Origin: Caldifarciminota bacterium
GTDB taxonomy: Bacteria; Hydrothermota; UBA3072
Assembly (NCBI GenBank): GCA_016930175.1
Contig: JAFGHJ010000018.1
Location: 1 to 64,000, forward strand
DNA: 64,000 nt
Direction of reading: 5' to 3'
The position numbers and the translations under genes were made by a program. The stretch's first letter is position 1. The number at the start of each line of letters is the position of its first letter. The notes beneath the pieces were generated by a model. It saw only the letters and a list, made by a program, of their open reading frames with translations. It had not been told where the DNA came from and made no database searches. Below are positions 8,131-16,528 of this stretch, piece after piece.

Positions 8131-8838
8131 TTATACTCCGAGCAAAATCCTTTCTTTCATTTCAGAAACGGCTCTTTCAATCCCAACCATAAGAGAACGG
8201 GCAATAATTGAATGACCGATGTTTAACTCGCTAATTTCTTCGATCTCGACGATATAACCGACATTTTGCAAGTTTAAACCATGACCTGCATGAACCTCAA
8301 GACCCAGTGTTATGCCTACCTGGGTAGCTTCTTCAATTTTCCTAAATTTATTTAAAGTTGGATTTTCACACCAGCTTCCGGTATTTAATTCTACCGCATC
8401 TGCACCAAGTTTAGAGGAAAGTTCTACTGCTTTGCTATCCGGTTCTATAAATAATGTTACTTTTATACCAGAGCTTTTGAACTCACGAGTAGCGTTATCC
8501 ACCTCTTCAGAAACTTTCATTAAGTCCAGACCACCCTCGGTTGTTATTTCTTCGGAACGTTCGGGCACAATACAAACCCAGTCAGGTTTAACAGTTTTAA
8601 GAAAAGCACCGATTTCTTTATTCAAAGAACATTCTACATTTAGATGAGTTTTTACAACCTCTCTTAATATTTTTATATCTCTCTCTTTTATGTGCCTCCG
8701 ATCCACCCTTATATGACAGGTTATGCCGTCCGCACCAGCCGACTCGGCAAGGAGCGCCGCCTCTATCGGATCCGGATAACTTGTCCCCCGGGTTTCCCTT
8801 ATTGTGGCAACATGATCGATATTAACACCTAATCTCAT
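8131..8838 (-). CDS. pdxJ: Pyridoxine 5'-phosphate synthase
   Basis: Condenses 3-amino-2-oxopropyl phosphate with 1-deoxy-D-xylulose-5-phosphate to pyridoxine phosphate in the DXP-dependent B6 pathway. The 235-residue TIM barrel starts RLGVNIDHVATIRETRGT. HLRxDRRHI is present as HIRVDRRHIKERD, and LFIEPD, ELNTG, VHAGHGL and NIGHSIIARS follow, all expected. The ATG is 1 nt after the stop of the cyclic-nucleotide-binding gene, so the two are likely coupled. Confidence 0.95.
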   Translation of the reverse strand: MRLGVNIDHVATIRETRGTSYPDPIEAALLAESAGADGITCHIRVDRRHIKERDIKILREVVKTHLNVECSLNKEIGAFLKTVKPDWVCIVPERSEEITTEGGLDLMKVSEEVDNATREFKSSGIKVTLFIEPDSKAVELSSKLGADAVELNTGSWCENPTLNKFRKIEEATQVGITLGLEVHAGHGLNLQNVGYIVEIEEISELNIGHSIIARSLMVGIERAVSEMKERILLGV

Positions 8839-8839
8839 T

Positions 8840-9172
8840 TTAATTATACAACTTCCTATCTGTTTCTCTCAACCTTTTTATCAGGGATTTTACGAGATGA
8901 TAAATCATCGGATTTTCCTGCAATTTTTCTTCCAGTTCAGAAACCGGCAGAACAGAAACCGTTGTGTCTTCGATAGCCACAGCTGTTGCACTCCTCGGGT
9001 GCCTATCGAGAGCGCCCATCTCGCCTAAAAAATCCCCTGTTTTAAGATCGGTTATCCATTTCTCTTTCTTTGTTATCCTGACTCTTCCCTTCCTTATCAA
9101 GAACATTTCTTTAGGTATATCGCCTTCCGAAATCAAAACTTCTCCCGGCTTGAAATGTCTTGTTTTATCCAT
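8840..9172 (-). CDS. Stand-alone cyclic nucleotide-binding domain protein
   Basis: About 110 residues forming one CNB beta-roll with the phosphate-binding cassette (GDFLGEMGALDRHPRSATAVA) and no DNA-binding or catalytic domain. Such proteins sense a ligand or act as a partner subunit; the ligand cannot be told from sequence. The start at 9172 overlaps the secDF stop as TAATG and has AGGAAGAG upstream. A longer frame to 9205 would overlap secDF by 34 nt and is less likely. Confidence 0.75.
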   Translation of the reverse strand: MDKTRHFKPGEVLISEGDIPKEMFLIRKGRVRITKKEKWITDLKTGDFLGEMGALDRHPRSATAVAIEDTTVSVLPVSELEEKLQENPMIYHLVKSLIKRLRETDRKLYN

Positions 9173-11595
9173 TATCTCTTCCTTGAAGGAGACCTCCTCT
9201 CCCATACAGCTACGATTGGAGCAACAACAAAAACCGAGGAGTAGGTACCAATAACAACTCCTACAAGAAGAGTCAGAGAAAAACCATGAAGTATTCTACC
9301 ACCGAAGAAAAATAGCGAAATAAGGACAAATAAAGTTGTAAGAGATGTAATTATAGTTCTGGCCAAAGTCTGGTTCAGGGACGAATTTATTATCTCACCG
9401 AAAGGCTTACCCCTCATCAGCTTCATGTTCTCCCTGATTCTGTCCGAAATTACTATAGAATCATTTATAGAATAACCAAGAATGGTTAAAAGTCCTGCAA
9501 TTATCGGAATACTAAACTCTGTATTGGTTATCGAAAGTATCCCAACCGTCACCAAAAGATCGTGAATCAAAGCTATAACAGACGCAACCCCAAAGCGGAA
9601 ATTAAAGCGGATAGCGACATAAATAAGAATTCCAATCATTCCCAGCAATACTACCCAAAGGGCTCTTGTCTGAAGACCTCTGGAAACCGCCGGTCCGACA
9701 AGCTCCTGCCTCGGAAAATCAGTCTCCCTATCTGAGAAGGTCTCCCTCAAAGTGCTTTTAAGCTCTTCTAAGGAGCTCTCTTCGCTCTCCTGCACTTTTA
9801 TCATAAAAAGATTCGATTCTCTCTCCTTCTGCAACGTTGCTTCCCCGAAGCCAATAGTAGCAAGAGCCTCTCTCATTTCCTCGGAGGAAACAGTTTCTCC
9901 TTTAAACTGTACCTCAAGAATAGAACCTCCTGTAAAATCAACACCGTATTTTAGTCCGCCGTGCATGAAAACCGAAACTATACCGCAAAGGATCAGCACA
10001 CCTGAAATAATAAAAGCGAATTTTTTCATCTTCAAGAAATCGTATTTCGGTTCCTTAAAGAAGCTCAACATCGGCAGACTCTTTAATCCTCTGAGTATCC
10101 AAAACTCAAAGAGATTTCGCGTAATAAAGATAGCGGTGAAGAAACTTGCGGCAAGACCGATAGACAAAGTTACGGCAAAGCCTTTTATGGGACCGGTCCC
10201 AAAATAGAACAATATGATAGCGGCAATAAAAGTTGTTGTATTGGCATCCAGGATAGTAGAAAAAACCTTTTGATAACCGCCCACTATTGCAGTCCTTATC
10301 GTCTTTCCTGACTGCAATTCTTCCCGTATCCTCTCAAAAATCAGTACATTCGCGTCTATTGCCGCGCCGACCGTCAAAACTATACCGGCAAGCCCCGGCA
10401 AAGTCAAGGTAGCTCGGAATCCGGAAAGAACTGCCAATAAGAATACTAAATTTAAAATCATAGCCAGGATGGCTACCAACCCGCCTTTCAAGTAGTAAAC
10501 AATCATAAAAAGAAAAACAAGGATTGTTCCGACGATAAAAGAACGTATCCCGGATCTAATCGAATCATTCCCGAGAGAAGGCCCTATAGAACGTTCTTCC
10601 ACAATCTGCAGAGGCGCTGGCAGGGCACCGGCTTTTAGAATAATTGCCAAAGTTTTCGCTTCCTCCATTGTAGCATCACCCATGGTTATTTGCGACTTGC
10701 CGTTCGGAATCCGTTCCCGGACTACCGGCGCGGACTGAACCACACCGTCCAACACAATTGCTATCTGTCTTTCTACATTCGCCCCGGTAATCTGAGCCCA
10801 TTTCCTCCAATACTCCTTTCTCATGGTAAGATCAACCCTATAACCCATCATATCATGCTCCGTTCCTACTCCGAGAGTCGCATCAAGGATTGAGCTTCCG
10901 GTAATAAGAGGATTATTCTTTAGAACATATAAGGGATAATATTTATAACCTTCCAAGATAACTTCCTTACCCCACTGTATTGTGTCGCCAAAAGGAACCT
11001 GATCTTGCACCCTGGCAAGTCCGAGGAGAGAATCAATATAGGATTTGTACGGAGAAATTATTCCAAAAGCTCTGGCTGAGGGAGGAAAATAACTAAAAAC
11101 ATCAAAAGTATCCCCCTCTATTGTCTTAAGAGTCTCGTTTATTCTACTAAGTATTCCCTGCATTTCCGCAGGCTCTCTTACCAACTTGAATTCAAGCAAA
11201 GCTGTCTTACCTATGATTTCTCTGGCTCTTTCCCTGTCAATCACTCCGGGCAGCTGAACCATTATGCGGTCATCACCCTGCTTCAATATGTCCGGTTCCG
11301 TAACCCCTAACTGATCGACCCTGTTCCTTATTATTTCAAGAGCCCTATTAATAGCACCTTTAAGCTCTTCATCTTTTAATTGAGATTTATCTATTTCCAT
11401 AACAAGGTGCATGCCACCCTGCAGATCAAGACCGAGGTGCAGAGCTCGGGATTTTATCAACTTCTGTTTACTTTGAGAAATTCTGCTAAATTCTTCTTTA
11501 TCTTTCGAAAAGAATATAAAAGAATAATGTAACTGCCATATCGCAAGTCCTACCAGAACAACAATAAAAAGCCATTTCCATTTCAGATTTTTCAT
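9172..11595 (-). CDS. secDF: Protein translocase SecD-SecF fusion
   Basis: One 807-residue inner-membrane protein joining SecD and SecF, which use the proton gradient to pull secreted proteins out of the Sec channel. SecD carries LGLDLQGGMHLVMEID, a periplasmic domain (about residues 55-340) and its six-helix bundle with LTVGAAIDANVLIFERIREE. SecF begins near 515 with YDFLKMKKFAF and contains GVDFTGGSILEV and GYSINDSIVISDRIREN. Fused SecDF occurs in several phyla including Bacteroidota and Firmicutes. GAGGAGGT precedes the ATG. The many secreted proteins in this window depend on this route. Confidence 0.95.
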   Translation of the reverse strand: MKNLKWKWLFIVVLVGLAIWQLHYSFIFFSKDKEEFSRISQSKQKLIKSRALHLGLDLQGGMHLVMEIDKSQLKDEELKGAINRALEIIRNRVDQLGVTEPDILKQGDDRIMVQLPGVIDRERAREIIGKTALLEFKLVREPAEMQGILSRINETLKTIEGDTFDVFSYFPPSARAFGIISPYKSYIDSLLGLARVQDQVPFGDTIQWGKEVILEGYKYYPLYVLKNNPLITGSSILDATLGVGTEHDMMGYRVDLTMRKEYWRKWAQITGANVERQIAIVLDGVVQSAPVVRERIPNGKSQITMGDATMEEAKTLAIILKAGALPAPLQIVEERSIGPSLGNDSIRSGIRSFIVGTILVFLFMIVYYLKGGLVAILAMILNLVFLLAVLSGFRATLTLPGLAGIVLTVGAAIDANVLIFERIREELQSGKTIRTAIVGGYQKVFSTILDANTTTFIAAIILFYFGTGPIKGFAVTLSIGLAASFFTAIFITRNLFEFWILRGLKSLPMLSFFKEPKYDFLKMKKFAFIISGVLILCGIVSVFMHGGLKYGVDFTGGSILEVQFKGETVSSEEMREALATIGFGEATLQKERESNLFMIKVQESEESSLEELKSTLRETFSDRETDFPRQELVGPAVSRGLQTRALWVVLLGMIGILIYVAIRFNFRFGVASVIALIHDLLVTVGILSITNTEFSIPIIAGLLTILGYSINDSIVISDRIRENMKLMRGKPFGEIINSSLNQTLARTIITSLTTLFVLISLFFFGGRILHGFSLTLLVGVVIGTYSSVFVVAPIVAVWERRSPSRKR

Positions 11596-11640
11596 TCACG
11601 ACCTCCTCAGTAATGGTGGATTGATTATAATGCTTAAGAG

Positions 11641-12201
11641 TTACTTAAATACTTCCTTCCCTTCCGCTATAATTTCATTCAAAGCATCTTTAAAATAATT
11701 TCTTTCTTGCAAAACTTCCGGATCTATCTGTCTCTTGTAAAATTTCCAGGATTTTTTTATTTCCTCTCCGAGAAGCTGAACCAACGTTCCATCTCTTCTT
11801 CCCTGCTCAACTTTATCTTTGTGGTAAAGATAAATATCCTTAACAAGAGACCTCCCCAATCTTTCTGCCTTCCTGTGTTTTCTCTGTTTTTCAGGATCCT
11901 CCGGCATAGAAACTTTTTCGCTGACCGCTTCCTCTAAAAATGTTTCTTCTTGAGTAGAAAAAGATGCTTTAACAGGTGCCTCTCTCTCAGGTTCGATGTT
12001 TCTCCTAAAAATGTCCTTCACTTCGCTTACACTTGGCTCGAAATCATCCTCTCTAAAAGGTACGAGTTTTATATCAAGAGGGTCCCTGTAGATAGTAAAA
12101 ACATTGGAACACTCAAGACACTTAACTGCGCCTCCCTGAGGTGGCACATCCATGTCCGCTACCTCATATTTAGTCTTACATTTCGGACACTCAACAACCA
12201 T
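11641..12201 (-). CDS. MJ0042-type zinc-ribbon protein
   Basis: A 186-residue protein whose N-terminus VECPKCKTKYEVADMDVPPQ then VKCLECSNVFTI is an MJ0042-family zinc ribbon (C-x2-C...C-x2-C). The rest is charged and helical with no recognisable domain; the C-terminus may form a helical bundle. TTGGAGG lies 6-7 nt before the ATG. A possible promoter (CCTTGACC at about 12240-12247) lies upstream. Function unknown; its place before secDF may only reflect shared transcription. Confidence 0.75.
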   Translation of the reverse strand: MVVECPKCKTKYEVADMDVPPQGGAVKCLECSNVFTIYRDPLDIKLVPFREDDFEPSVSEVKDIFRRNIEPEREAPVKASFSTQEETFLEEAVSEKVSMPEDPEKQRKHRKAERLGRSLVKDIYLYHKDKVEQGRRDGTLVQLLGEEIKKSWKFYKRQIDPEVLQERNYFKDALNEIIAEGKEVFK

Positions 12202-12258
12202 TTAAATCCTCCAATATTTAAATTTTACACTAAAAAAGTAACAAAAAAAAACAAAAGG

Positions 12259-13035
12259 TCAAGGGCAAATTTTGTTATTTTCCCATCGGCTTTTAATTTG
12301 CTCTAGTTTTTCTATTATTTTAGAATCATTATGATGAGGAATCTCGAATATCGCAACCCCTTCATGATTATTCAAAAAATTCACGACTACCTCCCAGACT
12401 ATTTTTCCTTCACAGGGGAGAAGATGATCATCGCTCCCTTTCATCATCGAATCGGATAAGTGAAAATGCTTTATTCTGTCTTCAAAAAGATCAAGTAATC
12501 GCTTCAAGATATTCTCCTTTGCGCTGGCGTGAGAGGTATCGATACAAACGGCTAAATCGAATTTATCGGTTAAAATTTTCAATTCATCGATGCCGGAACC
12601 GAAATCGTCCGGAAAAGTGTTTTCTAATATTATTTCCAATCCCCATTCGCCTGCAAAGGAAACCAATTCGGATAAGCTCTTAGAAGCCTCTTCTATATCT
12701 CCTGCACTTTTCCCCGGATGTAGAATTATTCTCGGGACATTTAATCTATTGGCAACAAGAATCACTTTCTCAACCTCTCGAAGAGACTTAATTCTTGACC
12801 ATTCTTCACTGTTAGCTATATCAACCCAGAGCGGAGGATGCAGCGAAATTCCTTTAAGAGAGTTTTTCTTTAACATCGTTTTCAATTTCTTGATTTCGCT
12901 CTTATCTTCATAATTAAAATGTCCCTTCTCGCATCTTATCTCTATAAATTTAAAAGAGCTTTTCCCTATCATTTCTGCGGCGGCAAAAACGTCTCTGTCG
13001 TCTGTTATAGTTGTTGATATTCCAAAAGTAAACAT
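12259..13035 (-). CDS. Sugar phosphate isomerase/epimerase-like TIM-barrel protein
   Basis: A 258-residue AP-endonuclease-2/xylose-isomerase-like barrel. Putative metal ligands sit in FIEIRCEKGHF, LHPPLW, IILHPGKS, IILENTFPDD (Glu), CIDTSHA (Asp, His), IKHFHLSDS and FEIPHH, the usual order in this superfamily. The substrate is not determinable. There is no ribosome site, but a promoter (13043-13070) ends 7 nt before the ATG, so the mRNA may be leaderless. Confidence 0.8.
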   Translation of the reverse strand: MFTFGISTTITDDRDVFAAAEMIGKSSFKFIEIRCEKGHFNYEDKSEIKKLKTMLKKNSLKGISLHPPLWVDIANSEEWSRIKSLREVEKVILVANRLNVPRIILHPGKSAGDIEEASKSLSELVSFAGEWGLEIILENTFPDDFGSGIDELKILTDKFDLAVCIDTSHASAKENILKRLLDLFEDRIKHFHLSDSMMKGSDDHLLPCEGKIVWEVVVNFLNNHEGVAIFEIPHHNDSKIIEKLEQIKSRWENNKICP

Positions 13036-13042
13036 GTAAAAG

Positions 13043-13070
13043 ATAATACGGGTAATATTTTTATTTGCAA
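13043..13070 (-). promoter_or_regulatory. Promoter of the TIM-barrel gene
   Basis: CCTTGCAA (-35 hexamer 13065-13070), 16-bp spacer, TATTAT (13043-13048) on the minus strand. Only 7 nt separate the -10 box from the ATG at 13035, so transcription would start at or next to the start codon. Confidence 0.55.
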
Positions 13071-13083
13071 GGGGAATTAAATT

Positions 13084-13497
13084 CTATTTGTTGTTTATTT
13101 TTTTAAAGGAATCGTTTGCTAACTTGTCCGCAATAATATTTTTCTCTCTGGGTATATGTATGATTTCCCAGTTTCTAAAACCCAACAATTTCCCTCTAAT
13201 CTTAACATACAATGGTTTTAATTTCTCGTCTTTTATTTTATACATTCCGTTAACCTGTCTTGCCAACAACTGACTATCTGTAAAAAATTGCGCCGATGAG
13301 AAACCCAATCTTTTACATTCAATGACCGCCTTAAGTAAAGCCCTGTACTCTGCTACGTTGTTAGTTGTATCGCCAATTTTTTCGGAAATTCTTCTGATTT
13401 CGTTCTCATGTTCATCTAGAACTAAAATGCCGATACCTGAAGGCCCGGGGTTACCTCTCGAAGCCCCATCGATAAAAACTTTGGCTACTCTATCCAT
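13084..13497 (-). CDS. Ribonuclease H family protein (RNase HI-like)
   Basis: A 137-residue RNase H fold protein of the short ypdQ/RnhA-like type. The catalytic carboxylates are visible: FIDGASRGNPGPSG (Asp), NNVAEYRALL (Glu), FFTDSQLLARQV (Asp) and NIIADKLAN (Asp). It should cleave RNA in RNA-DNA hybrids. It overlaps the end of the zinc-ribbon gene 13485-14201 by 13 nt; that pairing is common and suggests coupled expression. Confidence 0.9.
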   Translation of the reverse strand: MDRVAKVFIDGASRGNPGPSGIGILVLDEHENEIRRISEKIGDTTNNVAEYRALLKAVIECKRLGFSSAQFFTDSQLLARQVNGMYKIKDEKLKPLYVKIRGKLLGFRNWEIIHIPREKNIIADKLANDSFKKINNK

Positions 13498-14201
13498 TTA
13501 TAAATCAGGATTCTTCCACAGGATTGACAGACAATAATTCTATTACAGTTCCTAACTTCTGCAAACAGTTGAGGTGGAATAGTCGAATGACACTCGGCGC
13601 ATTCGGAAATTTCTATTATAGATGCTCCGGTTCCTCGAGATTCCTTTATCCGACTGTACCTGCGAAATAAATTTTCATCCTTAAGCCTTGCAATTATTCT
13701 CTTTCTTTCGTCTTCCTTAATAAGCAGATCCTCTTTCGAACCATCAAGTTCTTTTTTTAGAGCTTCCGTCTCCTTCTCGAAAAACCGCATCTTTTCTTCC
13801 ATAATATTTTTTGCTTCATCCATCTTCTTTTTTGCTTCGTCTTTCTCGAAATAGACTTCTAACAATTCATCTTCGGTTTTCGAGATTGCCTCTCCGGTTT
13901 TTTCTATTTCGCCCTGCAAAATAACGAACTCCTCGTTAGTATGGCTTTCTTTCTTCCTCCTGTTAAAATTTTCAAGATTAAGTTTTTTCTCATCAATAAT
14001 TTTTTCAAGCTCTCTTCTTTTCTCGTCAATTTCATCAAAAAATTTTTTTTCTTTTTCAAAATTGTTTTTAAAATCCTCAAGTATCTTTTCAAATTCTTTT
14101 ATTTGTTCAGGAACTCTTTTCTCCAGGTTTTTTATTTTGTCGATTTCTTTATCCTTCTCGAAGATTTCCCTCAGGATTTTCATCTTATCCGCAAATTCCA
14201 T
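13485..14201 (-). CDS. Coiled-coil zinc-ribbon protein (CT398-like)
   Basis: A 238-residue protein. A long charged coiled coil (about residues 10-180, repeated Lys/Glu heptads) is followed by a C4 zinc ribbon, CAECHSTIPPQLFAEVRNCN then CQSCGRILI. This is the architecture of the widespread CT398-like zinc-ribbon family, whose function is not settled. The start at 14201 is chosen because GGGGAGGG lies just upstream; the frame extends to 14243 but would run close to tRNA-Val. Confidence 0.8.
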   Translation of the reverse strand: MEFADKMKILREIFEKDKEIDKIKNLEKRVPEQIKEFEKILEDFKNNFEKEKKFFDEIDEKRRELEKIIDEKKLNLENFNRRKKESHTNEEFVILQGEIEKTGEAISKTEDELLEVYFEKDEAKKKMDEAKNIMEEKMRFFEKETEALKKELDGSKEDLLIKEDERKRIIARLKDENLFRRYSRIKESRGTGASIIEISECAECHSTIPPQLFAEVRNCNRIIVCQSCGRILIYKWIE

Positions 14202-14245
14202 TAACCCTCCCCTAGAAATAAAAAAGTGCACTCTCGTGCACATTC

Positions 14246-14319
14246 TGGGCGAAAAGGGATTTGAACCCCTGACCTCCGGTATGTGAGACCGGCGCTCTAA
14301 CCATCTGAGCTATTCGCCC
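14246..14319 (-). tRNA. tRNA-Val (CAC)
   Basis: Cloverleaf of 74 nt with anticodon loop CTCACAT, anticodon CAC, and acceptor GGGCGAA/TTCGCCC with discriminator A. It shares a promoter with the upstream CAT tRNA. Confidence 0.95.
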
Positions 14320-14355
14320 TCTAAAATTAAAATTTAAGTTTTTCATTTTTTTCAA

Positions 14356-14429
14356 TGGGCCCGGTAGGGCTCGAACCCACGACCTACTGATTATGAGTCA
14401 GCCGCTCTTACCAGCTGAGCTACGGGCCC
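14356..14429 (-). tRNA. tRNA with CAT anticodon (Met elongator or Ile2)
   Basis: Cloverleaf of 74 nt with anticodon loop CTCATAA. The acceptor starts with a normal G1-C72 pair, so it is not the initiator. The GACTCATAATC stem-loop resembles tRNA-Ile2, where C34 is changed to lysidine, but elongator Met cannot be excluded by eye. Confidence 0.9.
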
Positions 14430-14445
14430 AATCCATTACCTTATG

Positions 14446-14473
14446 ATTATAATACTCTGGTTTGTTTTGTCAA
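14446..14473 (-). promoter_or_regulatory. Promoter of the tRNA-CAT/tRNA-Val unit
   Basis: TTGACA (14468-14473), 16-bp spacer, TATAAT (14446-14451) on the minus strand. Both boxes are consensus, 17 nt before the first tRNA. Confidence 0.75.
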
Positions 14474-14756
14474 GTCTGAAGGGATTATAAACCACGCAAC
14501 ACACTAAAGACACGAAACCCACCAACCAATTTAAATTTATGTTTTAACATAAGATTAAACCAATCTCACAGATATAAACCGAAGACACAAATGTCTGCCA
14601 TAAGCAACAACAAAGGAATGCTCATTTCGGATTATATTTTTTCCATATATACTTATAGTTGTCCGTGAACTACAGTTATTTTTATATTTTTTTATTACAA
14701 TATCCGACTCTTCATCGCAAAACCTTAATAAAAAGCCTTTTTAAAGAAAAACAGAC
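14474..14756. other. Intergenic DNA between divergent promoters
   Basis: No gene or convincing RNA seen. It contains short word-like repeats (CACGCAACACACTAAAGACACGAAACC-type text near 14494-14520 and a CACAGATATAAACC-type word near 14558) of the dispersed families described in the findings. Confidence 0.5.
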
Positions 14757-14784
14757 TTGACTTTACGATTAAAATACTTATAAT
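14757..14784 (+). promoter_or_regulatory. Promoter of the PAS-HD-GYP gene
   Basis: TTGACT (14757-14762), 16-bp spacer, TATAAT (14779-14784), 67 nt before the ATG at 14852. Confidence 0.7.
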
Positions 14785-14851
14785 AATTATGGAAATTCTA
14801 TATATAATTATCTCTTCCCATAATATGAAAATAAAATAAGGGGGGTAATTC

Positions 14852-16318
14852 ATGTATGAGGGTAAGGAAAGGGAAAGCCTGATTCAGGAATTAAGGATTC
14901 TAAGGGATAAACTCTCCCAATATGATTCTCAGAATAAAACGGATACGAACAGATACGAAATAATGGCAGAAGATGCACCTCTTATAATCTTTGCTCACAG
15001 AGAAAAGTTTATCTATGTAAATAAGACAGCTGCGCTTTTCTCCGGTTACACCAAAGAAGAACTTTACAAGATGAACTTCTGGGACATTGCCCACCCTGAA
15101 TTTAAAGATATAGTTAAAGCCCGGGGTTTTAAACACCTAAACGGAGAAAGGGTACCCACTTACTACGAAATTAAAATTGTAAAAAAAAATAGGGAAGAGT
15201 GTTGGCTCGCCTGCGGTATTAAACATGTCGATGATTTCAGAGGTGCCCCGGCAGTTATCGCTTCAGCAATCGATATAACGGAAAAAAAGAAAGCCGAAAA
15301 GGAATTAAAAACTCAGAAGAATTATTTTAAATCTCTATTTGACAACTCTCCATCTGCGATCGCCTTACTGGATAAAGAAGACAATATTGTGCAAATAAAC
15401 AAAAGTTTTCATGAGCTATTCAAATATTCATTTGAAGAAGTAAAAGGGAAAAAGATTAAAGATTTAATATCTCCAGAAGGGTCTAAAGAAGAAGTTTCTT
15501 TTTCTCAGCAATTATTACGCGGTGAAATATTAAAACCTGACACTGTTATGTTGAGTAAAGACGGAACCTTAATAGATGTAAATGTTAGCGGCGGGCCAAT
15601 TATCGAAGATAACAATATTATCGGTGTGTTTGCCTTATATGATGACATAAGAAAAAGAAAGACTGTAGAGAAAGAACTCAAAAACAGCTTTCGTAAGTTA
15701 ACAGAAATTCTTGCTGGTACGGTAGCGGCTCTTTCGGAAACCATCGGAAAGAGAGATCCTTTCACGGCTGGGCATCAACGAAGGGTTTCACAACTCGCAG
15801 TTGCTATCGGAGAGAAAAAAAATTTTTCGGGCGATCAATTAAAGATACTTGAGATAGCCAGCGCCCTCCATGACATAGGCAAAATCCACGTCCCCGCAGA
15901 GATTTTAAATAAGCCGGTCGAATTAAGCGAATACGAAATGGCTCTGGTTAGGAATCATACTCAAGTGGGATATGATATATTAAAGTCTGTAGATTTCCCC
16001 GGACCAGTTGCAAAAATTGTTTTTCAACATCATGAGAGGATAAACGGCTCAGGTTATCCTCTCGGCATTAAAGGCAAAGATATTATAATGGAATCAAGAA
16101 TACTAGCTGTTGCCGACGTGGTTGAAGCAATGAGTTCCAGGAGGCCATACCGGGAAGCTTTCAGTATAGGGGTGACTTTAAGTAAAATAACAGAGCACAG
16201 AGGAAATCTATTCGACCCGGAAGTGGTAGATATCTGCGTTGATCTTTTTGAAAAAGGATTCGAATTCAACAAAGTAGGTTTATTTGAAGAAGAGTTATGG
16301 GGAAAGTACGAACTTTAA
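14852..16318 (+). CDS. PAS-PAS-HD-GYP cyclic-di-GMP phosphodiesterase
   Basis: A 488-residue cytoplasmic signalling protein. A short coiled coil (1-25) is followed by PAS domain 1 (about 30-155, ending in DITEKKKAEKELK), PAS domain 2 (about 155-280) and a C-terminal HD-GYP domain (about 285-470). The metal and catalytic motifs are present: LHDIGKIHVP (HD), RNHTQVGYDIL, FQHHERINGSGYPLG (GYP) and ILAVADVVEAMSS. It probably hydrolyses c-di-GMP in response to a ligand or redox signal at the PAS domains. It has its own promoter and an AAGGGGGG ribosome site, and is the only plus-strand gene in the first 25 kb. Confidence 0.9.
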   Translation: MYEGKERESLIQELRILRDKLSQYDSQNKTDTNRYEIMAEDAPLIIFAHREKFIYVNKTAALFSGYTKEELYKMNFWDIAHPEFKDIVKARGFKHLNGERVPTYYEIKIVKKNREECWLACGIKHVDDFRGAPAVIASAIDITEKKKAEKELKTQKNYFKSLFDNSPSAIALLDKEDNIVQINKSFHELFKYSFEEVKGKKIKDLISPEGSKEEVSFSQQLLRGEILKPDTVMLSKDGTLIDVNVSGGPIIEDNNIIGVFALYDDIRKRKTVEKELKNSFRKLTEILAGTVAALSETIGKRDPFTAGHQRRVSQLAVAIGEKKNFSGDQLKILEIASALHDIGKIHVPAEILNKPVELSEYEMALVRNHTQVGYDILKSVDFPGPVAKIVFQHHERINGSGYPLGIKGKDIIMESRILAVADVVEAMSSRRPYREAFSIGVTLSKITEHRGNLFDPEVVDICVDLFEKGFEFNKVGLFEEELWGKYEL

Positions 16319-16528
16319 AGTATAACCTTAAACCCGAAACACACACAACTTTTTTTGTCCTTCCCAACGACCCATTTTTCTACAACAAATAACACAAATT
16401 TCACAAATAAATTAAGCGTATTTTTTTGCTAATATTCGTGCTATTAGTGTGATTCGTTGTTTCTAACTGTGGAATGGGTGGGGGTCAAACAAACAAAATT
16501 TTAGTTGTTTTCTCTGTTGTAGTTTTCT

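Noticed and set aside
9752..10207. 151-codon plus-strand open frame
   Set aside because: Antisense to secDF; no ribosome site or recognisable product.
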